This document shows, one piece after another, positions 1 through 12,028 of a DNA stretch of 64,000 nucleotides. The stretch spans positions 45,942,308-46,006,307 of the forward strand of contig OV884056.1 in assembly GCA_930367215.1 (NCBI GenBank), read 5' to 3'. A program made the translations under genes and the position numbers. The notes beneath the pieces were generated by a model. It was given only the letters and a program-made list of their open reading frames with translations. It made no database searches and was not told where the DNA came from. How positions within the stretch are numbered: position 1 is the stretch's first letter; every line of letters starts with the position of its first letter. The DNA is from Pollenia angustigena (Eukaryota; Arthropoda; Insecta; Diptera; Polleniidae).

Positions 1-525
1 ACAATATAAGTTAATTCAAAGGTTATATTTTGTCCCTCAATATACAACCTTAACGGAACATCTATAGCGTAAGTACCTGTAAATACTTACGTAACTTTGT
101 ATGTTAGTTTCAGTAACGGAGCCACCTAAATAACAGCGCAAAGCATCGTTTTCATGTCAAAACTTCTCATTATATGATAATTATACGAACCCAACCTTTA
201 CAACGTGAAATCACCATCATCCGGTTGGAAAATCTTATTTGACAGATCGGCAGGCCGTTTTGTTTTATTGCAAACTTGTTGTCAATTGGCTTGACGCTCT
301 TATTTTATTAGATCAGTAAGTTTTTGTTAAATTTTTTTATTTTAAAGTTTCAATATTTTCCAGACAACAGAAATAATAATAAGCTAAGATTTTGTATTAG
401 TACTGGTAGCTCACTGTTCCTACACAAGTTATGCCATCAAACAACATGGCAGGCGGTCTCAAAACAAAATAACAGAAAATCAGATCGACCCTTTCTATAT
501 GAGAAGAACATGAAGAAATAGTCTT
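1..525. other. No recognisable gene; upstream flank of a dead LINE
   Basis: AT-rich DNA. Short open frames here show no family resemblance. It may include the 5' untranslated part of the LINE whose first recognisable codons begin near 530, but nothing in the sequence proves that. Confidence 0.4.
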
Positions 526-2259
526 CTTGACGTAGGAACGTACAACAGCGCAGATGTATGATCCGTTCACTACTTAGTTATATCCAGAATTCGGATGCTA
601 GTAATGGCTATACCAAAGCAAAAATAAATAAAGAAAAGGCAAAAACACGAGCAGCAAAGGCAAATTTGGACCTACAATACCGAAACTTGCATAAAGTAGT
701 CAAGCATTCTTGTCGCAACGACAAACGCAAGTGGACAGAAGACCTTGCAGCACAAGCTGAAGATGCTTCGTTAACTTATACCAAATAACCAGAAAACTAA
801 CTGGAAAATTTTCAAATGCATTCTAGCCCATAAGAGACAGCTCAGAAAAAATGGTAACAAATTGAGAAAATTATCTCAGCCATCAAACAATTCAAAAATG
901 GGAAAGTTGCAGGAGCTGATGACATCCCAGCAGAAGCACTAAAAGCTGACCCTAGACTATCCGCTGTAGCCTTTCAACCTCTCTTCCAAGCCATATTGCA
1001 AGAAGAAAAACTTTCCGATGAAAATCTACAGGGACTCCTCGTTAAAATCCCAAAAAAGTCGATCTATCTCTGTGCAAAAACCACAGAGAATGCTCCTATC
1101 AACTCCTTCAAAAATTCAGTCTAGAATACTGCTTAACCGCATCAAAAACCAAATAAAAAAGCCTCTGCGTCTAATCAGGCTTTCACCCGAATAGATCCTG
1201 TGCGGACCATACCACAACATTGCGGATAATTTTAGAGTAAATTAATGAATGACAACAAGATCTCCATATCTGTTTTGTAGATTGCACCACTGCATTCGAT
1301 AGTATCTACAGTGATACGAAATGGGATTCCTTAAGATCAAAAAACATCCCGACAAAATTTATAAACCTACACGCAGAGAAAAAATATGGTTGGGCATGGT
1401 TACGGCAACAACACTATATTTAATGTAACAATATATTGTTGTCGTACACAAATAATTGTTATTTTTATTTAATATCAACAATATTATAGTTACTGTAAAC
1501 ATATCAATGTTTATCGCAATTATGAATTTGAGTATTGTTGACCGAAAAATAATTATGTTTCTAACAACTTAATTATGATAACTTTCTAAACATAGTATAT
1601 TTCTCACAACCATATCATGATATTTAATAGCCATAACATGATAACTTTCTATACATTTATCATATTGTTACGAAAGTTAAATTATCTAAGAATTATTTAT
1701 AGTTATAGTTATAAGTTATCTTGTAAGTTATAGTTTTATGTTACTTAAAATTGTCATGTATAATTTTCAACACAACTGTTATTTTAAAAATAATTCCTAT
1801 ATAAATTTCCCAGTAATTTCTAGAAATGGTTATAGAACATAATAAATAGTTTTTACGGGAAGGTTCAGGAAAAATCTAGAAATAATTATGAAATATAAAA
1901 AGGGGTGACTCATGTAAAATTAGTTTAGTCTGTTTTGAAAAACGGTTCTGTTCGTAACTAACAATTGTGAACAAAATAATTAATTTCAATAAAGTTTGTT
2001 AAGTTGAATAAGTGTGTGTTTTTATTCGGATTTGCAATTAAAAGAACTCAAACGCGTTTATTAAAGGAAAAACGTAACAATATTATGTTAAAGATGCAAT
2101 CAAACTATTTTTACTCTAATCATATTATGTTAGCGCCATTTGTAACATAATTTTGAAGAAGTTGTGTCGTTTTTTTTATTTGTGAGCGGTTAAACAATTA
2201 AAAGATAAAATTCCATAAAAAAAAAATAAGTTTAAAGAAATTAAAAAATTAAAATATTT

Positions 2260-2660
2260 GCGGAGTTCATTCAAGTATTAGTGATGTAATAGTGCAAATG
2301 CAAAATATCATAGTTTATTTGTAAAATACAACAACAAAACACACAGAGATTTAGTTATATTTTATAAAAGTGCTAAGATATTTCTGTGGTTTTCATGGGC
2401 AACCGCGTATGTCTTAAAACAAATTGTTCAGGAAAGCCGAAAAACCATTCTAGATCAAACTATGGGCTAGGTACATATTGCACATTTTAAACTTTGTCAT
2501 TCGGAATTAATTCATCTTTTTTCAAAAAAATGTAAAGATCGTTCAAAATTAGGCAATATGGCATCAACATCTTTAAATCGAAAAAATGGACACAGGCGGT
2601 TGCCCATGAAAACCACATATTTTTCATTTGCTCTTTTGCAAGCCTTATATTGAACTCCGC
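2260..2660. mobile_element. Fold-back MITE with GCGGAGTT ends, copy 1
   Basis: Ends GCGGAGTT (2260-2267) and AACTCCGC (2653-2660). A perfect 21-bp inverted repeat lies inside at 2386-2406 and 2596-2616 (core TTTCATGGGCAACC), so the middle can fold into a long hairpin. A shorter relative lies at 8052-8174 and shares the words GCAAAATRTC and TTTGCTCTTTTGCAAG. No clear target duplication. Confidence 0.6.
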
Positions 2661-2774
2661 TATCAGATTAACATTAACAAAAATTGTAAAAAGCCACAAA
2701 ATAAAAAATCGATTCAAAAATATTTAAATTTATTTTGTATTTTTATGACAGCTATGAAAGGTGCTGTATCATAA

Positions 2775-2945
2775 TATGATTGCTTCTAAATTTATTATGA
2801 TTAACATGATGATAATATTATTACTTCTTAGCTTATTATGATTAACATGACAGTAATGTGATTAATTTCTTAGCTTATTATGATTAACATGACAATAATT
2901 TGATTACTTCTTAACTTAGTATGATTAACAGAATAATAATATGAT
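2775..2945. repeat. 41-bp tandem repeat, about 4 units
   Basis: The phrase TTATTATGATTAACATGA recurs at 2792, 2833, 2875 and (altered) 2916, giving a period of 41-42 bp. It lies inside the TIR element 1370-3078, near its right end. Confidence 0.75.
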
Positions 2946-3257
2946 TAAGGGAAAAATATTATGATGTAATAGAACGAGTAAATTTAGTCATAATATGATT
3001 CAATAATAATCTTAATATGGTGACTACAATCATAATTCTTAGAATATGTTTACCACAACCATGTTTTTTCTTTACGTGTAATCAGAGCCCATTACGAAGG
3101 CTTCAAATGCCGCACACTCCATAATAGGCTTTTTTCCACAAGACATTGAACCCAAGACTGGTGTTAAGCAGAGCTGTTAAATGTCTTCACTACTGTATTA
3201 GTATTAAATGCGTCCGTCAGAGGCGTTTATTTAATTTGATTGAAAAAGGACATTTAA

Positions 3258-3962
3258 CCAGAGTACGAAAACAAACAAAATGAAACGTTTGCTTTCGTTT
3301 TGTTTTGTTCTTTGCAGTGAGTAAAACAAAAACACCTCAAAACAATGAGAATAATTGTGCCATTTTGTTTTGTATTATTTTTGCTCGTGATCGCAAATTG
3401 TACATTAATACAAACGTACACAGCTGGAAAAAAAAAGAGTAAGAACAATATTGAAACATTCAGAGAAAATACGTTTGCCAAGCGTTTGGTATTTGATTTA
3501 CTCACTACTATTGTTTCTAAGTGAAATAAAAAGAGAGGTTTTTAGGTTTTTTTTGTTTTTATTAATGCTTATTTTGACTACCATAGTAATTAAAAAAAAA
3601 AAAACAAATTAAATTAAATAAAAAGGAATTCAAAGAAAAAAGAATAAAAAATAACGTAACAAATCATTTTTTGGATGATGCATTGTGGATTTTACTCTTG
3701 TTATGCCACTACAAAAACCAAACAAAAACTAAATTAATAACTCAAAACAAAACGTTTCTCTATCTGTTTTGTACTCAGATGTACGATTGTAACGGTAAAT
3801 TAAATAATGCAGATGAGTGGAAAGCCAATTGTTTCGTTTTCTCTCTTTGACACTTGAAAAGTTTTTGTTTTGGTTTTGCTCATGTACAATACAATTTAAA
3901 CATTTTGAATAGTTTTGTACATTTTGCAAACGAAATGTTTTGTTTGTTTTCATACTCTGCAT
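3258..3962. mobile_element. MITE flanked by TTAA
   Basis: Left end CCAGAGTACGAAAACAAACA at 3258 and right end whose reverse complement is TGCAGAGTATGAAAACAAAC (ending 3962). TTAA precedes the left end (3254-3257) and follows the right end (3963-3966). TTAA duplication is the hallmark of piggyBac-type transposition. The open frames inside are low-complexity K/N-rich or F-rich translations of AT-rich DNA and are not taken as genes. It sits immediately downstream of the dead LINE RT. Confidence 0.7.
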
Positions 3963-3966
3963 TTAA

Positions 3967-5520
3967 CAGAATAGTCTGCACATTTTTTGTCCTACGACTT
4001 ATTTTATATTTTGTAATAATTCTCCTTAACAAAATTATGTAATAAAAATTCATGGCACAAGAAGAGTTACAGAAGATTGGATTCTAAGGTGCTAGTTTTT
4101 TACGATATTTCTAATAAATTTCTAATTTAAGTTTCGACATATAAAAGGCAGGACGTACAAAGTTTTGCAAAAATTCTTTCAACATGTCAAATATTCCTTT
4201 AGAATTTCCCTAGTGAGTTTTTCAGAGCTTTTTCAGATTTCTCAAACATTTCTGCAAAGATTTCAAAATCTTCTCACGCAAAGTGGTGCGCATTCTTGTC
4301 TACCACTCATATAATTTTTTGACCGGCCTCGTAACGAATACGCAAAAAAAAAAATTGTGTTGTTGCAACTCTGGGTTGAATCCTAATCGAAAATCCTATA
4401 ATTTTTAAACATTTTACTGCCATAACGCCAACGCTTTTGTAAATTTGAAATTCGAGAAAAAAAACTTCAATATTTTTATAAATGTCAAATTTTTCAATCT
4501 TGCTATTGTTTAAAAAAAAAAAAAAATTGGATTTCACTAAATTCGAAAACTAAATAGTAAAACCTAAAGGCGTTTTAAACGATTTTAGAAATTTTAAAAC
4601 ACATTATTTCTAGTTTTTTTTTTTTCTTTTGACTATTTAGTGACTTTTTTTGTTTTGTTTGTTTTTTTTTTGTTGTATGTTAAAATATTTGAAAAATTAT
4701 TAATAACAATAATAATATGAATACAAATTTTATAAACGAACACATAATTTGTAATCAGATCTTTATCGTTTTAAAGACCCCAAACGGAAAAACAAAAAAA
4801 AAAAAAAAAAAAAAGATGAAAAAAAAAATACAAATAAATATTTGAGAATTAGAATATTTAAACAATTATTAATTGCTCTTAACATTTATCAAAATCTATA
4901 ATTTTTTTAATTTTAAATTTAATGTGTCTCTTTCTAACTCTTTAATCCCATTTTTGTTTTTGTTACGGGCCCATTGTGTTGGCTGGTTTGTTAAGAGGTC
5001 TCGACCAACAAACGACGTCTTTAAGTCTTGTCATTAGAAAATGCCTTGTGATGTTGTAGTTGGGGTCCATATTTAGTCTTTTAGTCTCTTACTAATCATG
5101 GAAAATAGTTTTCAAGTGTGTCTCCCAACAACTATTTTATTTAATTGTTTAACTCTGACGCCGTTTTTTCTTTTTGGACGCTGTGAAATTCGTTTATTTT
5201 TTTTTCTTCAGTTTTTCTATTTGAAGCTGATTTTTTTGTGTCTGTGGAATCAGATAACTTTGTCGCTATTTTCAGTCAAACGTAAAGATGCCGCTAGATC
5301 AGATTTAATCAAATGATAAAAATAAATTATTACTAATATTTGTCAATGCCATCGATTATAATTTTTTTTGGATATGAAATAAATTGTTAAGATATTAAAT
5401 TTCATATGTGCCTAAAAGGGTGGGAAAAGAAGAATAAGGTTTTTAATGAATTATTTAAAAAGTTGTTAGTTTCCGTTCCATTTAGTTAATAGCAAACATT
5501 TCTGAGAAAGAAAGAAGGAA
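3967..5520. other. AT-rich DNA without recognisable gene
   Basis: Homopolymer A and T runs (for example 4796-4814) and no coding signal. Open frames here are short and compositionally trivial. Confidence 0.5.
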
Positions 5521-5669
5521 GTGCATTTAGATATAATTTCTGCAGGAAATGTCGAGATCTGGCATTGGCTTAAATTTTTTATATATGGAAATCTGGACAG
5601 TTTGCTAGTTCCAGAAAACCTACAACACTTGGGATCGCAAGTTAGAACTCTTTCAGATTCGACAAGTTA

Positions 5670-5708
5670 CTTGCGCAAGTCTCTTGCGCAAGTCTCTTGC
5701 GCAACTCT
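5670..5708. repeat. 13-bp tandem repeat x3
   Basis: Three head-to-tail units starting 5670, 5683 and 5696 (CTTGCGCAAGTCT; the last unit has one change). Each unit contains the palindrome CTTGCGCAAG. A related perfect 10-bp inverted repeat, CTCGGCAAGT with ACTTGCCGAG, follows at 5775-5784 and 5799-5808. Confidence 0.85.
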
Positions 5709-6302
5709 TGGTTTATAGGTGTCAGCGATAAGGTTCGGTTAAGGGGGAACAAATTGAGTACAGACTTTGTTGTACTCGGCAAGTGACTTGTGCAACTAAC
5801 TTGCCGAGTCAGAAAAGGGGTTATGTATAGAAATCTAGCGAGATAGCAATCGGGGGTTACCTAAACCAACGACAAATCAGCCCGAACACCGGGCGAAGTT
5901 CAAGAATTACTTCAATTTAATGGCAGAAATATCAAACAGTTTCTTTGCGTTAGCAAGTCTTATTCCGTTAGTCGATTTTTCGCCACTGCAGGAACTGTAT
6001 CTTTGTTTTTATCTCAACTGCTTTGCAAATCTTTTAATAAGACAGTAAGCAGTGATCACATTTCCAAGTAATACATTTCTATTGGTGATCGACAAGGATT
6101 TTGTACTATTGTTATCAAAATCTGATCAAAGTTGCCAGACAGAAATACTTTAATTTGCATGAAAAACACTGCATTGATTTAAAAGCCTTTCCAATATATC
6201 CTAAGTCCACGCTTTCTCGTGCCGATATTGACATTTGCGTTCTTTAGTGGTTATAATGGATGCCAACTAAATAGAGTGTGATCAACGATTTAGTTAGAGA
6301 GG

Positions 6303-7752
6303 ATGGTTAGGTTAGAGTGGCCGGTCACAAAGACCCCGCATAGACCAAATAGGTCCCTAGCGTTACCACGTTGTACGATAGTCCACAGAAGAATGTTAGA
6401 AAAAGGTCATTCCGATGTAATGGTACCCAGAGTACCCCACACTCTCTTGACGAATGCTAGGAGTCTTATTAACCCAATTCCGGAGACTTCCCCGAAACCT
6501 TGGAAGTAATGATCTCCCAGACAATTTGCCCTGGAGCGCACGAGTGCCAGACAGTAGCAGAGTAAAAGCCCCACTGTCTCCTTTTCCCCTGGTACCCCAC
6601 AGAATCTACAATTGTCACTATTCAACCGCCCCGCCCTCTGGGCGTATACCGCAGTCCAGCAATGACCCGTCATAAAACCTACCAGAAGTCTACAGTCCCT
6701 TCTCGATAGCGACAAAAGAATTTTTGTCGACTCTGGATCATAGGATCCCCACATTAACTTGGAAACCCTGCACGTGCTGTTGTTTTCCCAAATCTCCTCT
6801 GATCTCCTCCGTATAGCAGAGTCCGTATCTCTCCTTACATTCTAAATTTGAGCCGGAATGGCCATCACCCTTTCGTATGGTAAATGGATCCCCGTTTTGC
6901 CAATTCGTCCGCCTCCTCATTGCCTTCTATGCTCTGGTGGCCGCGAACCCAATAGATGTGAACTCTCCTATTCGCACAGAGTCTATCCATCGAGTCCCTA
7001 ACTCCTGGACGATCGAAGAGTATGAATTATCAGCGGTTATCGCCCTGATCGACGCCTGACTATCGATTAAAAAATTCACATGCGAGTTCCCAGTACTGGA
7101 ATTACGTGCAAAATCAGCAGCCATTTTGGTCGCAAATATCTCCGCCTGGAATATGCTGCAGTAATCGGGAAGCTTATAAGATTCCCGAATACCCAGTTCC
7201 CGGCAGAAGACTGCAGCTCCAACTCCGTCCTCCATTTTGGAACCGTCAGTGTAGAAACTGAAGGTTCTTTGGCCAGATCGGAGTCCTGCCAAGAAAGGAT
7301 AGATGGTATTCAGAGTTTCACTGTCTTAACTGCAAAGTGCGTTTCTGCCCAGTAAAAACTTCGCCTACTTTTTCAAAATGAATAGCTTCTTTAACTCATT
7401 ATTTTGTAGCTTTCTTCTATAACTATGTACATCTATAACAACTTCCAGAACTACTTTTTTCTGGATGTATGCAGGTAAAGAAAATAATGACTTACTTTTT
7501 AATGCGTTCATTTTGGAACATCCCTTGTAAAATTCATTGGTTCTTTCAGTAGAATTGTAAATAGTGCTCTTATGTTTTTCTGTTTACTCAATACATTATT
7601 TTGTAGGCGAAGTTTTTACTGGGTGGCTACTGCCGAGCTTAAAATCTATCTCTTTTTCCTGGCTGGGATAACAATTCTTTTATAATCCCGATACTGGCAT
7701 CCAGTTGGGATCATGCATGACAAACGGAAAATAATGATCAGCTCTCTTGTTG
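6303..7752 (-). pseudogene. Non-LTR retrotransposon RNase H and C-terminal tail (dead, 5'-truncated)
   Basis: Reverse-strand frame 7292-6927 is an RNase H domain: FYTDGSK near 7247, E in IFQAEIF near 7140, D in VNFLIDSQ near 7063, matching the D-E-D triad. Near 6975 a single-base frameshift moves the next motif into another frame, where VRGHQSIEGNEEADELAK is read. From 6754 down follows the LINE C-terminal tail with LLSLSRRDCRLLVGFMTGH and a Cys-rich NCRFCG...LLCYC block that degrades the usual CCHC. Upstream at 7335-7300 the frame reads AETHFAVKTVKL. The piece is split by a MITE (7348-7623) and ends at the 8-bp duplication of a hAT-like insertion. Jockey/I-type is likely; the RT itself is absent. 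Confidence 0.82.
7348..7623. mobile_element. Small MITE with perfect 21-bp TIR
   Basis: CCCAGTAAAAACTTCGCC at 7348 is repeated exactly inverted at the right end (GGCGAAGTTTTTACTGGG, ending 7623); the full match is 21 bp. It is 276 bp long with no coding capacity and interrupts the reverse-strand LINE tail. The target duplication cannot be separated from the TIR. Confidence 0.8.
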
Positions 7753-7885
7753 GTGCACATTAGGGATTCCAATCGGGATTGATTTTAGAAAATCCAGGGA
7801 TTCGGGATTTTTCGGGATTTTTTTTCAATAAACAACACTTTTTATTTATTTATGAATTTTCAAAAGGTATTATATATATAACATA

Positions 7886-9195
7886 CAGGGTTGATAAAGT
7901 TGGTACAATTGTACTTTTTTTGGTACAATTCAAAACTAAAAAGTACGTTGGTACACCGGTGACTCATTTTGTACTATTTCCAAATTTTTCAAACCTACAT
8001 ATTTATAATTGATATAAAATGGCAGTTCGTATTTACTGTCCAATGAATATAAGCGGAGTTTAGTGGGTGGTGCAAAAAGTCATGCGAAAATGCAAAATGT
8101 CGTAGCTTTTTTTATGAAATCTAAGTGAATTTGCTCTTTTGCAAGACTATTTGCACCAAACACTGAACTCCGCTATTGTGAAAAGATTTTTGTTCTTGTT
8201 CATTAAACGATTGCTTATGCCACATTCTAAATTTAGTATCAGCGGCAGCATATACGCGTGCATTTTCTAATGATATTGGCAAGAAAAGGATATAGGAAAT
8301 CACTTCCGCAAAAGTTCTAAATAGTAGAAAAGACAACTTCCTCTCAATTCAAGATTATTTTTAAACGAATTTATAATATTTTCAAATATTGGTCAACAAG
8401 ATTAAAAAACAACAAGAAAAACTGCCAGTTCTTCCACTTCTTCATTTACAATGGCCAAAAAACTGTTTATTTTTCTTGAGATGCAATAAATGTAAACAGT
8501 AGCTGTCAAACCAACTCAAAAAGCTAAAACTTTCACATACATTTTCGTTTTTTGTTTGGCAGTTTTTGGTTTCGACTGCAGTTTTTTAAAACCTGGTTGT
8601 CACGTCAAGAAGTAATCAACATAATTTTGGAACAGTGGGAGCCCACTCCATTATTATTTTACTCCGAATTATTTTGAAGGAGATTTTACAAACGCTAAAT
8701 AAAATTTTTTTATATTCGGACTTTCTACTACTCCTTTCCTGTTTTTGCAGTATTTGGAAATGAAATCTAAATGCTCGTATGCACATACATATTTTAAGAA
8801 TGCTTAAAAATTTTATTTTCGTTTAAAATTTGAGATAGCATTTTGCGAACTTTTCGTAAATTTTCCACAAAAAAGATGATAGATTCAAAAAAAGTGTTCA
8901 AAAACGCTCTCTGACGGCAATCAAAAATAAAAATAAATGGATTTCTCGACCCTTAAAATCGCATGATACAGGTCTGGCTAGACCAAATACAATTTGTTTG
9001 CCTCTATTCTTGAACATTTTGAAAACTAACTATTTTTTACATGTACAAATTAATTTTAATTACCTTTTGTATTTGTTGTATTAAATTTTTGTTTTTAAAA
9101 ATAAAATAAAACAATTTATCAAAAAATTATTTAGTACTATTGGGGCCGAAAAAGTACGATTTTAAAAGTATTGGTTTTCTCATTTATCATCCCTG
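7886..9195. mobile_element. hAT-like element nested in another, TSD ATAACATA
   Basis: Ends CAGGGTTGATAAA (7886) and, inverted, CAGGGATGATAAA (ending 9195). ATAACATA occurs on both sides (7878-7885 and 9196-9203). CAGGGnTG termini with 8-bp duplication are typical of hAT. No transposase is visible. Sub-terminal GGTACAATTGTAC words recur near 40.9 kb. Confidence 0.9.
8052..8174. mobile_element. Short inverted-repeat element with AGCGGAGTT ends, copy 2
   Basis: AGCGGAGTTTAGTGGGTGGT at 8052 pairs with the inverted AGCGGAGTTCAGTGTTTGGT ending at 8174. It shares internal words with the copy at 2260-2660 but is only about 120 bp, and lies within the inner hAT-like element. Confidence 0.6.
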
Positions 9196-9424
9196 ATAAC
9201 ATATATTTTAAAAAAAGAAAAAAAAAAGAATTATAAAAATAAAAACTACAGCTGAAATATAAATTTTAATAATTATTTGTTTGTATAGAATATACAAATT
9301 CAATAAAAACGAAAATTTTTGTACACAAAAGTTGATATATTAAAAATCCCGAAAAATCCCGGGATTTCGGGATTTCCCGTTTGGCATCCCTAGTGCACAT
9401 ATAATATTAAAGTCTTTACACTTT

Positions 9425-9547
9425 TTTTCTTATTCTAATACCGGGAACGCTTGTTTGCAGAAGACCAAAGTCGCTGGCGGGAGTCGAACCAGCAACCACC
9501 ACACTAATAGACTAGTTAACCACCAACTTGGCTACCGGGCCACCCAA
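9425..9547 (-). mobile_element. tRNA-derived SINE copy
   Basis: On the reverse strand the sequence contains an RNA polymerase III A box (TAGCCAAGTTGGTGG, 9534-9520) and, about 30 nt further, a B box (GGTTCGACTCC, 9490-9480), followed by an unrelated body and an A-rich end (AAGAAAAAAAG). A and B boxes in tRNA spacing but with no tRNA acceptor or anticodon fold, so this is a SINE head rather than a tRNA gene. Relatives lie at 13.6 and 51.4 kb. Confidence 0.7.
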
Positions 9548-9849
9548 TACACTCTAAAATGCAATTCTAGCAAATTCACCGACTTTGCCGCAATCTCTTT
9601 ACCAAAGAGATCCAATGGTGATAGGTGGAAGAATATTACCCTATTGTCTGCAATTTACTTCGCGTTTCTAGATAGATTTTTATTTTGCTTTCGGGCCTTT
9701 CACCACAGTGGAAACCTAGACAGAAGTTTTGTAAGATGCTATCTTTATGTCCTCTATTCCTCTTCTTTTATATCCATATTTCCCTTAATTGCAATAAAGA
9801 TAATCTTGATTAAAATCATCTACAACATAATTATTCATTAAAGAAGCTC

Positions 9850-11085
9850 CAAAGTAAATTATAACTCATCAAATTAAACATTCCCTGATCAATCTTTTGC
9901 ATCAAAACATAAAAAAAAATAATCAAAATAAAATGATTTAAAAAAAAACCAAATCTCTTTGGCTCTCTCTCCTAAGAAAAAACATCGGCACAGACAGCAG
10001 TCTAGATCACAGGACAAGATGTGTGCAATGTGCATCTGGTTTTGTTCTTCATCAGCGAACAAACTGATTAAAAAAAGCTCCAACACTGCGATGACAACAA
10101 CAGCAGCAAAAACAAAAGTAAAGAGACCTTAAAGAACATAAACGTATTGATCATTATTAGCAGATTACGGACAGACAGCTGTACAAGTACATAACACGAA
10201 GGCTGGAAAACACTGGTGTGGATCATTTTGGTAGACGTATTTTTTTGTGGATTTTTTTTTTTGCAAAGATTTTGTTAAGCCGATAAACAAATAAAAAAAA
10301 ACGAGACTTCTGCTTGTTAGAGAATGTAACGAAAAAGTTCTGAATTTTTAATTCTGAATAAAAAAAAATTGGTAACTTTTTTTTTTTCAACGAGACATGC
10401 AGGGATTAGTTAATTTTTCTTTTGGCCGTATTTTGTTAACAAAATTTTGATGGCGCTTTGATTTTATTTTTCCCTTAAAGTTTTTGTAACGTTTTTTGTT
10501 GTTGTTTTTGTTTTGTTCAGTCCTCGGTTTTCATGGCTTTTTTATGTTCACCAAGATTTTTTTTAAGCGCCATCATTTATTATTCAGTCGCGCGTTCTGC
10601 ATGGCGTTTTATGTACAAAATCATTTGTGAAGAGCGTTTGTTTTCTTCGTAAAAGATCTTTTCTGTTTCAGTTTTATTTAATTTATTTTTTTTTTTTTTT
10701 TTTTTGGTTCTTTTCAATGTACGAGCGTTTTGTGTTGTATTTATTTGAAAATTTATGTGATTTTTATGCGTAGACATAATTATGATCGTCTTAAAAACGT
10801 TATTAAACATATTGGGAGAATTTACAAAAAAGCACTCGGATGATTTGAAGGCAAAGGCGACTTTAAAATGCTCGACGAATTAATGTTGTGAAGCAGTTTT
10901 GAAATGGTACTACTGGATCAATTACTTTGGCTAAAGTGACTTTAAAACAAATGGAATAAAGGACTATGTCACTTCTTAATTATTTGAGCGAAAAAGGGGC
11001 TCACGTAATTTTATTATCTGTAGCAAAAGAATATTTCTAACATTTTAGCAAAATGTTGTAAAAACATCTGGGTTATTATTTATTA
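9850..11085. other. AT-rich DNA without recognisable gene
   Basis: Homopolymer T near 10688 and several F/K-rich open frames that follow base composition. No family resemblance seen. Confidence 0.45.
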
Positions 11086-11739
11086 ATGGTAGGGTTATCC
11101 ATTTTTCGATTTAATTTCGGTCAAATAAAACGCACTTAAAGCGATGATTTCGATGAAACTTTTATTTCATTATAATGGTGGAACTTTGCCATTATGACCG
11201 AAATATAATTGGGGGATTCACAGGGTGTAATAAAGTCATATGTATGTCTTAAAATAGTAACATTAAAAAATAACGACTGTTGTGAACAACCCCTCATAAT
11301 TTAGTGTGCTATTTTTAATTAAAATCAGCTGATTTAAAGCAAATATAAAAAAATAAATATTTGCCTAAAATCAAAATATTTTTTAATTCTAATCCATGAA
11401 TTAATAAATTAAATTAGATCTTTCCTGACTATTTTCTTTCAGACGCAAACCTCATAAGTATGCATTTCATTTTGTTTGTTTACCAAACATCAGAGTCCCA
11501 AGCCGATCTAAGGTGACGCCGCAAGTGTACTGTTGAAAAATTGCTAGCCGAAGTCTAAATTCGGATGTTAGCCGGATAAAACTATACCAACAACGGCGAC
11601 GGCTACAAAATCATAGGCGGTCTGCGCAGGTCTCTCCTGATAAATTACGACACTTTTAAGACACTTTTTGTTTACCATTATAAATTATTAAAACATTATG
11701 ACAATATAACATGATAGCACATCTTGTGAATACCCCAAA

Positions 11740-12028
11740 AGTAATTTTAATGACCGCCTCTAGATTAGTTGCTTGCACATTTAGACGCGGTTTTCGTACA
11801 TTTCGGGCGGCATCTTAATGATAACTAACAAATGTTGGTTTTCAAATGCTCCAACGTAATGGAATTGTCCGTGTAGACTCGTTCGTTTACGTGGCCCCAC
11901 AAAAAAGTCTGTCGGCGTCAAATCGCATGATCCTGGCGGCTAATTATGTTCTGGAAACTTTCCACGCAACAAAGCCACATTCGGTCGTATTGTCGTATTG
12001 GCCCGTGGCACCGTCTTGTTAAAACCAG
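11740..12028 (-). pseudogene. IS630/Tc1-mariner transposase C-terminal half, dead
   Basis: Reading the reverse strand from 12028 down across several frameshifts gives WFxQDGATG, then RPNVALLRGKFPE, then SCDLTPTDFFLWGHVNERV and SITLEHLKTNI. These are the second (QDGA) and third (TPTDFFLWG) catalytic aspartate regions of an IS630/mariner DDE/D transposase and the following C-terminal helix. The N-terminal half lies beyond the nested MITEs and is too decayed to align by eye. Related in style to the element at 56.06 kb but clearly a different copy. Confidence 0.75.

Larger units (their letters stand above)
1370..3078. mobile_element. TIR DNA element (CACGCAGAGAAAAA ends), TA target duplication
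   Basis: Left end CACGCAGAGAAAAAATATGG at 1370 is matched on the reverse strand at the right end (CACGTAAAGAAAAAACATGG, ending 3078). TA lies directly outside each end (1368-1369 and 3079-3080). Removing the element and one TA rejoins the LINE reading frame exactly, which fixes both boundaries. No transposase frame is visible, so it is non-autonomous. It contains a nested inverted-repeat element (2260-2660) and a 41-bp tandem repeat (2775-2945). TA duplication suggests Tc1/mariner-type mobilisation, but the termini do not name a family to me. Confidence 0.88.
530..3250 (+). pseudogene. RTE-like non-LTR retrotransposon ORF, dead, split by a TIR element
   Basis: Remnant of a LINE endonuclease-reverse transcriptase. 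Near 532-560 the frame reads VGTYNSADV, resembling the first strand of the APE endonuclease (GTWNVR). Almost the whole endonuclease is then missing: from 558 the frame already reads the linker (KTRAAKANLDLQYRNL, then HSCRNDKRKW). The RT starts near 880 (KQFKNGKVAGADDIPAEAL), followed by fingers, a LLNRIKNQIKKPL block near 1130 and a motif-A-like region near 1270-1300 (CFVDFATAFDS-like, in two frames). At 1361-1369 it reads KFINL and resumes at 3081 as IRAHYEGFKC, so a 1.7 kb element was inserted. Many frameshifts and stops. The RTE/CR1-type assignment is from remembered motif style; clade is uncertain. Confidence 0.8.
7761..9392. mobile_element. hAT-like non-autonomous element, 8-bp TSD GTGCACAT
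   Basis: Ends TAGGGATTCC... (7761) and ...GGCATCCCTA (9392) are inverted repeats, flanked on both sides by GTGCACAT (7753-7760 and 9393-9400). An exact 8-bp duplication and a YAGGG-type terminus fit hAT. Near the ends are many CGGGATTT words. Without the nested element (7886-9195) and its duplication the host would be about 314 bp, an ordinary MITE. Confidence 0.9.

Noticed and set aside
9471..9545. Possible tRNA gene on the reverse strand
   Set aside because: A and B boxes are present, but there is no acceptor stem, anticodon loop or terminator consistent with a tRNA; better explained as a SINE.
9455..9841. 128-codon open frame
   Set aside because: Its first part is the antisense of a SINE head; the remainder has no motif.
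10580..10810. K-rich reverse open frame
   Set aside because: Runs through a poly-T tract (poly-K) and lacks any recognisable domain.
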